30,784 nucleotides of DNA from DASXMX01 sp035483795 (lineage in GTDB: Bacteria; Planctomycetota; Phycisphaerae; Tepidisphaerales; Tepidisphaeraceae). The stretch covers positions 1 to 30,784 of the forward strand of contig DATHPP010000324.1 in NCBI GenBank assembly GCA_035483795.1, in the 5' to 3' direction. Below the pieces are notes generated by a model. It was not told where the DNA came from, ran no database searches, and saw nothing but the letters and a program-made list of their open reading frames with translations. Both the position numbers and the translations under genes were made by a program. Shown piece after piece: positions 24,695 to 30,784 of the stretch; position 1 is the stretch's first letter, and every line of letters begins with the position of its first letter.

Positions 24695-25360
24695 GCCGTG
24701 GCATCCCCCCTGCTTGGCCCGCGCGACGGCCCGGCGGATCGTCTCGTGCACCCGGCCGGGGCTGGCGATCGTCTGCCAGACCGACCAGGGCCACTGATCG
24801 CTCTCGGGAATGATTTCGATCGAGCCGACCCGGCAGACACGCTCGTGAAATCCGCTGATCAAACGCGTCCGCGCCACTTTGCGAAGGGGAATGTCGTGGA
24901 TCTGTGGATTGAAGACGCCCCAGATCCGGACGATCCGCAGGTCAGTCAGCAGGTACAGTTTTCCCGCCCAACTCATGATCGCCCATCCCGTGCGGATGGC
25001 AATCAGCATCAAGCCGGCCTCGATGCCGATGTGGGCGTGGTGCGGCGCCCAGAGCCGCGTGCTGATGATGACGATCAACGCCACCGCCAGCGCCGGCATG
25101 GAGGCGAAAACGATCGACCACAGCGAGGGCTTGAGGAGCAGGAGAATGATTTCGCCGTCGTGGAGGATGTGACGGGTAATCAATGTAGCCAGCGACGTTC
25201 CGACGGCGGTCGGCGCTTCGGCAGGCGCCGTGGCGGCGCCGGCCTCGGTGGCGTGAAGCGGGATCGACGGGGACGCAGAGAAACTGCCGCGAGCCACGCG
25301 GGCGCCGCGCCGGCCGCGCACGGTTCGCCTCAGTCGCCATCCTTTAAGCCGGTCGCTCAT
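24683..25360 (-). CDS. Membrane protein with bacterial PH-like domain
   Basis: A 225-residue protein. A basic, low-complexity leader (1-50) precedes the core: RHILHDGEIILLLLKPSLWSIVF, a hydrophobic pair at about 80-100 and 110-132, then LYLLTDLRIVRIWGVFNPQIHDIPLRKVARTRL, which is the strand pattern of the bacterial PH domain (YdbS/YvcB-like, with the T-D/N-x-R-I signature), and SIEIIPESD. Such proteins sit in the inner membrane; roles are mostly unknown. Its start overlaps the end of hpt by 17 bases, so the two are translationally coupled. The 3' end overlaps the convergent amidohydrolase gene. Confidence 0.8.
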   Translation of the reverse strand: MSDRLKGWRLRRTVRGRRGARVARGSFSASPSIPLHATEAGAATAPAEAPTAVGTSLATLITRHILHDGEIILLLLKPSLWSIVFASMPALAVALIVIISTRLWAPHHAHIGIEAGLMLIAIRTGWAIMSWAGKLYLLTDLRIVRIWGVFNPQIHDIPLRKVARTRLISGFHERVCRVGSIEIIPESDQWPWSVWQTIASPGRVHETIRRAVARAKQGGCHGSTW

Positions 25361-25922
25361 GATTGTTTCGCTTCAGCACCTCTGCCTTCAATGTAACTAT
25401 ATCCGGCAGATTCCGGTAGTAATTATCAAAATCCAGGCCGTATCCGACGACAAAAACATCGGGAATATCGAATCCCACGTAGTCGACCGGCACCTCCCGG
25501 GCCGCGGGGCGGTCTTTGCGGAGCAGCACGCAGGTCCGCACGCTGGCCGCCCCCTGCTGCCGCAGAACCGATTGCACCAGGCGGATCGTCTGACCGCTGT
25601 CGAGCACATCATCCAGCAACACGACGCGCCGCCCGTGCAGCGAGCCCAGTTGTTGCGCCACCACTTGCGCGCCCTGGCTGGCGACAGTCTGTCCGGGATA
25701 GCTGCTGACTGAAATCAAACCGATCTGCATGGCAATCGGGATTTGTCGAACCAGATCCGAACAGAAAATCATCCCGCCGGTGAGTACAGGCACGATGGTG
25801 ATCTGAGCCGGGCCATCGAGCCTGGGCGGGGTGTGATCTTCAATGATCATCCGCGCCAACTCCCCCACGCGCTGGGCGATCTGCTTCTGCGAGATCAAGA
25901 CGCGATCGATGTCGCGGTGCAT
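25344..25922 (-). CDS. hpt: Hypoxanthine phosphoribosyltransferase
   Basis: Purine salvage enzyme that makes IMP or GMP from hypoxanthine or guanine and PRPP. It is 192 residues, typical. Features are VLISQKQIAQRVGELA at the start, VPVLTGGMIFCSDLVRQI, the flexible-loop region SYPGQTVASQGAQV, the PRPP-binding VVLLDDVLDSGQTI, VGFDIPDVFVVGYGLDFDNYYRNLPDI, and the C-terminus. The ATG at 25922 has GAGG immediately before it, too close for normal use; a TTG at 25928 two codons earlier is an alternative start. It is the first gene of a two-gene unit with the PH-domain protein. The 10-bp repeats at 26035-26064 lie about 110-140 bases upstream. Confidence 0.95.
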   Translation of the reverse strand: MHRDIDRVLISQKQIAQRVGELARMIIEDHTPPRLDGPAQITIVPVLTGGMIFCSDLVRQIPIAMQIGLISVSSYPGQTVASQGAQVVAQQLGSLHGRRVVLLDDVLDSGQTIRLVQSVLRQQGAASVRTCVLLRKDRPAAREVPVDYVGFDIPDVFVVGYGLDFDNYYRNLPDIVTLKAEVLKRNNHERPA

Positions 25923-26034
25923 CCTCAAAATGTAGTCACCGTTGAAGGTTAAGCAATTAAAGCCGTCCTCTCGTAACGACAGGACTGCACGTTCTTAAAC
26001 GAAACTGAACACTTTCAGAGATGGAAAACGCGGA

Positions 26035-26064
26035 AAACGTTCAGCTTTGTTCAGAAACGTTCAG
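26035..26064. repeat. Three 10-bp direct repeats upstream of hpt
   Basis: AAACGTTCAG, CTTTGTTCAG and AAACGTTCAG follow one another without gaps, so GTTCAG recurs every 10 bases, one helical turn. An inverted single copy, AACTGAAC (26003-26010), and a TTTCAG (26013) lie 25-30 bases away toward hpt. The array lies between the DUF1501 stop and the hpt start. Same-face spacing suits cooperative binding by a regulator. The rest of the 180-base gap shows nothing recognisable. Confidence 0.7.
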
Positions 26065-26110
26065 TTGGCGTTTTGCGGGTATCGTGCAGGAAAATACCCA
26101 CGATGACGGC

Positions 26111-27583
26111 TTACGCGATCAACTCGTTCACCACATTTCCGTACACGTCTGTCAGGCGGAAATCCCTTCCGGCATAGCGATAGGTAAACTTCTCGTGATC
26201 GAATCCGAGCAGGCGGAGCATGGTGGCGTGGAGGTCGTGGACGTGGACGGGTTTTTCGACGGCTTTGAAGCCGGATTCATCGGTGGCGCCGTGGACGTAG
26301 CCGCCGCGGACCCCGCCACCGGCCAGCCACATCGTGAAGCCGTAGTTGTTGTGGTCGCGGCCGTTGTTGTGGCCGGCGTTGGAGCCGGGCGTGGGCAGCT
26401 CGACGGTCGGCGTCCGTCCGAACTCACCGCCCCAGACCACTAGCGTGTCATCAAGCATGCCGCGTTGCTTGAGGTCGATCAACAGCGCCGCGATTCCCTG
26501 GTCGCACTGCGTGGCAAGCCGGGCGTGGTTGTCTTTGAGATCATCGTGGCTGTCCCACGGCTGGCCCTGGCCGTGCCACACCTGCACGAAGCGGACTCCG
26601 CGTTCGAGCAGCCGTCGGGCGATCAGCAGTTGCCGCGCCTGCGTGCCGGGGCCGTAGAGATCGCGAATGTGCTTTGGCTCGCGATTCACGTCGAAGGCAT
26701 CGGCGGCGTCGATCTGCATGCGATAGGCCAGCTCGAAGGATTGAATGCGCGCTTCGAGCTGGGCATCCTGCTGGCGATTCTTGAGGTGTTGTTCGTTGAG
26801 CGCAAGCACCAGGTCGAGCTGTTTCCGCTGATCCGCCAGCGATTCGTAGTCGTTGCGGATATAGCTGATGAGCTTGTCGAGCTGCGTGTACTGTGTGTCG
26901 ATGTAGGTGCCCTGATAGACGCCGGGCAGGAAGCCCGCCTGCCAGTTCTGCGATTCCTGGATGGGGTAGCCGCCCGGGCACATGGTGATGAAGCCGGGCA
27001 GGTTCTGATTTTCCGAGCCCAGGCCGTAGGTGACCCAGGAGCCGACGCTGGGGCGGACGAGCCGCGCTTCGCCGCAGTTCATCAGGAGAAGGGACGGCTC
27101 GTGGTTGGGCACGTCCGCGTGCATCGAGCGGATCACGCAGATGTCGTCGATACACTGGGCCGTCTTCTCAAAAATCTCGCTCACCTCGATGCCACTCTGG
27201 CCATACTTGCGGAACTTGAAAGGAGACGGCATTGCCGCCCCGGTGCGGCGTTCGGTCCGCAGATTCGGGTTGGGCAGCGGCTTGCCCGCATACTTCTCCA
27301 GGAGCGGCTTTGGGTCGAACGTATCGACGTGCGAGGGGCCGCCGTTCATGAACAGATGGATCACCCGCTTGGCCTTGGCCGGCAGCGGCGAGGATTTCAC
27401 CTCCAACGGGTTGAGCGCGATCGATTGCGACTGCGCCGAAGCGCTTCGCGCAGAAAGCATGTCCAGCCCGCCCATGAGCTGAGCCAGGGCGAGACCGCCC
27501 ATTCCCATCCCGCACTTGCCGAGAAACTGCCGGCGGTCGAGAAACCGGGCCTCAAGCGAAAGTCGATGTTCGGCTGGATTCAT
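26111..27583 (-). CDS. Tat-exported DUF1501 protein (sulfatase/alkaline-phosphatase-like fold)
   Basis: A 490-residue DUF1501 member. A twin-arginine signal DRRQFLGKCGMGMGGLALAQL lies at about residues 16-36, so it is exported folded. The core has RVIHLFMNGGPSHVDTFDPKP, VSEIFEKTAQCIDDICVIRSMHAD, NHEPSLLLMNCG, PGFITMCPGGYP, DTLVVWGGEFGRTPT and HDLHATMLRLLGFDHEKFTYRYAG. These follow the alkaline-phosphatase-like metal-site layout (conserved Asp/His sets), though activity of the family is unproven. It starts five bases after the DUF1549/1553 gene ends and is surely co-translated; the two families occur as pairs many times per planctomycete genome. Start chosen at 27583 because the Tat leader begins there; no ribosome site, in line with coupling. 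Confidence 0.95.
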   Translation of the reverse strand: MNPAEHRLSLEARFLDRRQFLGKCGMGMGGLALAQLMGGLDMLSARSASAQSQSIALNPLEVKSSPLPAKAKRVIHLFMNGGPSHVDTFDPKPLLEKYAGKPLPNPNLRTERRTGAAMPSPFKFRKYGQSGIEVSEIFEKTAQCIDDICVIRSMHADVPNHEPSLLLMNCGEARLVRPSVGSWVTYGLGSENQNLPGFITMCPGGYPIQESQNWQAGFLPGVYQGTYIDTQYTQLDKLISYIRNDYESLADQRKQLDLVLALNEQHLKNRQQDAQLEARIQSFELAYRMQIDAADAFDVNREPKHIRDLYGPGTQARQLLIARRLLERGVRFVQVWHGQGQPWDSHDDLKDNHARLATQCDQGIAALLIDLKQRGMLDDTLVVWGGEFGRTPTVELPTPGSNAGHNNGRDHNNYGFTMWLAGGGVRGGYVHGATDESGFKAVEKPVHVHDLHATMLRLLGFDHEKFTYRYAGRDFRLTDVYGNVVNELIA

Positions 27584-27588
27584 TAGAT

Positions 27589-30369
<2,781 letters not shown>

Positions 30370-30784
30370 TCGTCTATCCCCAGCACCTTGACCCGGACTC
30401 AGCAGCCTCGCTTGCAAGTCCTGTTGGAACAATCGGCAATAACGCGGCAGCCGCAGCAGGCGGCTACGCTCACACTTCCATAGTCGCCGCACGGGCCGAC
30501 GTTAATTCAACCGTCCAATCTTAATCACATCTTTCTCCGCCCGCCGTTGCTCACCACACTCGCGGTCCGGACCTTGTTTGCCCACAAAACCGGCAACGAT
30601 CTTCTCACCCCCTTTTGTCATTGTTTGCACTGACCGCCGTTTTCAAATCAATTTCCAGCTCATCGACGGTTTTGCAACTCGGTTCCACCCACGGCACCGC
30701 TTTCGCTTTTGCGTGGGGCAGATCCGTCAGACATGACGGTCGCGAAGCGCGGTTGGTTCCCACGGGCAGCGCCGCCCGCAGACG
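30370..30784. other. Upstream spacer of the PSD1/DUF1501 operon
   Basis: About 415 bases to the window edge. It must hold the operon promoter; no consensus boxes stand out. It contains the doubtful small ORF listed separately. Near 30700-30780 lies GC-rich sequence with GCG/GAAAGCG-type strings that resemble dispersed intergenic repeats of such genomes; no frame there is convincing, though a gene entering from the right cannot be excluded. Confidence 0.5.
30502..30621 (-). CDS. Doubtful 39-residue ORF
   Basis: Minus-strand ATG at 30621 to TAA at 30502, 39 residues: MTKGGEKIVAGFVGKQGPDR followed by a charged tail ending KDVIKIGRLN. The composition (Lys, Glu, Ile, Gly) looks protein-like and lower in GC than the surrounding frames. 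A second frame just upstream reads SCKTVDELEIDLKTAVSANN and ends at TGA four codons into this ORF, so the two could be halves of one frameshifted small gene. No family is recognised. It lies 132 bases upstream of the PSD1-type gene on the same strand. Confidence 0.3.
   Translation of the reverse strand: MTKGGEKIVAGFVGKQGPDRECGEQRRAEKDVIKIGRLN

Noticed and set aside
26003..26064. Replication origin iterons or DnaA boxes
   Set aside because: The 10-base GTTCAG units do not match the DnaA box, and no replication genes or AT-rich unwinding element are nearby.

Overview
The window looks like chromosomal DNA of a GC-rich planctomycete, possibly of the Phycisphaerae group. That placement rests on gene content, not on a marker gene. 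The evidence is a paired DUF1549/DUF1553 cytochrome protein and Tat-exported DUF1501 protein, an ECF sigma factor with a transmembrane C-terminal extension, a DUF1559-like prepilin-type protein, a membrane protein ending in a CxxC/CxxC zinc ribbon, and short dispersed repeats of a kind common in such genomes. No rRNA, tRNA, CRISPR array, prophage or intact insertion sequence was seen. Genes are mostly single or in pairs on alternating strands.

Region 1 (1-7200) holds the 3' part of mfd, a membrane-anchored unknown, a class II-like cytochrome c, msrA, a zinc-ribbon membrane protein, a TPR/GT41 O-GlcNAc-transferase-like protein and a 2OG-Fe(II) oxygenase. Region 2 (7200-14720) is accessory in character. 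It has a secreted YncE-like propeller, a VOC/PhnB-like protein, an orphan methyltransferase, an oligogalacturonate-lyase-like propeller, a small unknown protein, DUF899, a mug-type uracil-DNA glycosylase and a small membrane protein. Broken genes lie among them: a second, decayed mug 3' end, an internally deleted HEPN-like gene, a truncated P-loop kinase, and an ArsR stub that still has a near-consensus promoter and palindrome.

Region 3 (14720-18404) is a repeat-bearing spacer followed by a minus-strand pepP-accB-accC operon (peptidase plus the biotin carrier and biotin carboxylase of acetyl-CoA carboxylase). A heptamer repeat that can fold into a long hairpin sits between accB and accC. Region 4 (18560-22530) is a stand-alone LigD-type 3'-phosphoesterase facing a minus-strand set of TolB-like propeller, prepilin-type protein and ECF sigma factor.

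Region 5 (22730-30784) has a degenerate HD-like protein, an amidohydrolase, an overlapping hpt/PH-domain pair preceded by three 10-bp direct repeats, and the PSD1-type/DUF1501 operon. The last 415 bases hold only a doubtful 39-residue ORF and GC-rich spacer.

No complete undescribed multi-gene system is evident. The strongest leads are the cluster of broken genes at 11958-12716 with its surviving ArsR-type promoter, the duplicated mug end, the decamer array before hpt, the accB-accC hairpin repeat, and the GT41 enzyme lacking the usual active-site lysine.
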